6,536 nt of DNA from Frankia sp. (GTDB lineage: Bacteria > Actinomycetota > Actinomycetes > Frankiales > Frankiaceae), in contig JADGHD010000291.1 of the NCBI GenBank assembly GCA_019689615.1, positions 1 through 6,536 on the forward strand. Direction: 5' to 3'. Numbering within the stretch: the first letter of the stretch is position 1; every line of letters starts with the position of its first letter. Shown here piece after piece: positions 5,828 to 6,536 of this stretch. The translations under genes were made by a program, and so were the position numbers. Below the pieces are notes generated by a model. That model ran no database searches. It was not told the origin of the DNA and saw only the letters and a program-made list of their open reading frames with translations.

Positions 5828-6536
5828 CCATCGGCACCACCGCCCCGGCACCGCCCTGGCCGCGCGCCGGCGGCGGCATGCGGTTCAGCGTCGACGCCTG
5901 GGACCCGAGCTACGGGACCTCCGTCGCCGAGGACGGCCTGCGCGAGGCGACGACCCCGGCGAACGCCGACGTCGAGGTGCCGGCCGCCGACTGGCAACCG
6001 GTCGCGCTGCCCGGCGAGCGGGGCCTGTCCGTCACCCCGCCGTCGGCCGTGCTGTTCGTCGACGGGGTGCGCCGGGTCGAGGCGCGCGCCTGGATCCACG
6101 ACGTCGCGCCGGACGGCAGCGCCAGCTCCGCCGCTCCCGCCATCTGCGCCTCGTACGCGGGCGGGGTCGTCTGCTGCTGCCCGGCCGGCGCCCACCTGCT
6201 CGCCGCGCAGGTCCGCCGCGGGCTGTTCACCTCGGCCCGCCACGCCCGGGACGTGCGCACGCGCGAGGGCGTCTACCAGGTCCACCACTGCGCGGGCAGC
6301 AGCCCCGAGGCGCTGAGCCTGGCCGTGCAGCGGGAGCTTTCCGGACTGGAGATCACCACCGCCGTGCGCGCCCGCCAGGAACTGCCCGCGCACCACCCGG
6401 CGTCCGACGGCAGCGCGAACCCCGCCGGCCCCGCGGACGACGCGCTGCTCGTCGTCGACGGGCCGCTGCGCAGCGGCGCCCACCCGCGCACGGTCGGCTT
6501 CGTCAAGACGCACCACTCGTCCTACCTGGACGGCCC
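5824..6536 (+). CDS. NurA-like DNA repair nuclease, 3'-truncated
   Basis: The first 237 codons are present and the frame is still open at the right edge. Two family-type acidic motifs are visible: LFVDGVRR (Asp80) and LVVDGPL (Asp212). The second is followed by a VGFVKTHHSSYL segment (224-235), matching the usual NurA pattern of Asp-Gly-x-Leu followed by a Gly-x-x-Lys strand. In NurA such Asp residues bind catalytic Mn in an RNase H-like fold; NurA pairs with HerA to resect DNA ends. The HerA-like gene in this cluster makes that pairing plausible. GTG 5824 is preferred for its ribosome binding site and 4-base overlap with sbcC. An ATG at 5878 would remove 18 Pro/Ala/Gly-rich residues and begin MRFSVDAWDPSYG, where conservation may really start. 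Residues about 185-205 look like a low-complexity linker, and 117-119 are three consecutive Cys. Family assignment is by motif recognition only, and the C-terminal part cannot be judged. Confidence 0.75.
   Translation, partial: MTIGTTAPAPPWPRAGGGMRFSVDAWDPSYGTSVAEDGLREATTPANADVEVPAADWQPVALPGERGLSVTPPSAVLFVDGVRRVEARAWIHDVAPDGSASSAAPAICASYAGGVVCCCPAGAHLLAAQVRRGLFTSARHARDVRTREGVYQVHHCAGSSPEALSLAVQRELSGLEITTAVRARQELPAHHPASDGSANPAGPADDALLVVDGPLRSGAHPRTVGFVKTHHSSYLDG

Noticed and set aside
3328..6516. Very long antisense open frame (over 1000 codons) opposite sbcC and the NurA-like gene, and another at 3008-5851
   Set aside because: High-GC coding DNA suppresses stop codons in other frames. The encoded proteins are low-complexity Ala/Ser/Arg or Gly/Arg, with no recognisable motif, while the + strand carries complete SbcC motifs.

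Overview
The window is very GC-rich, with strong G/C preference at third codon positions and long open frames on the antisense strand. All four genes lie on the + strand and are almost contiguous. Base composition and protein style (Ala/Arg/Gly-rich, GTG starts, 4-base start/stop overlaps) point to a high-GC Actinomycetota, possibly Frankia-like. The genus is a guess from composition only.

Layout: (1) 1-1143 is the 3' part of a HerA/FtsK-superfamily ATP-binding protein; its N-terminus and Walker A lie off the left edge. (2) 1178-1198 is a possible six-codon leader ORF whose stop overlaps the next start. (3) 1195-2370 is sbcD (Mre11-type nuclease subunit). (4) 2371-2470 is a 100-base gap with GC-rich hairpins. 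(5) 2471-5827 is sbcC (Rad50-type SMC-like ATPase with zinc hook). (6) 5824-6536 is the 5' part of a NurA-like nuclease gene, overlapping sbcC by four bases and running off the right edge. No RNA gene, mobile element, CRISPR array or convincing promoter was seen.

Functionally, the window reads as a DNA double-strand-break end-processing operon. SbcCD (Mre11-Rad50) recognises and opens or trims DNA ends. A HerA-like hexameric translocase with a NurA-like nuclease would carry out processive resection. This combination is best known from archaea, where mre11, rad50, herA and nurA are clustered; here it appears in a bacterial, actinobacterial-looking context.

The most interesting details are the SSB-like acidic Asp-rich/Pro-Phe C-terminus of the HerA-like protein, the possible leader peptide controlling sbcD, and separate internal duplications in each coiled-coil arm of SbcC (periods of about 129 and 163 residues).
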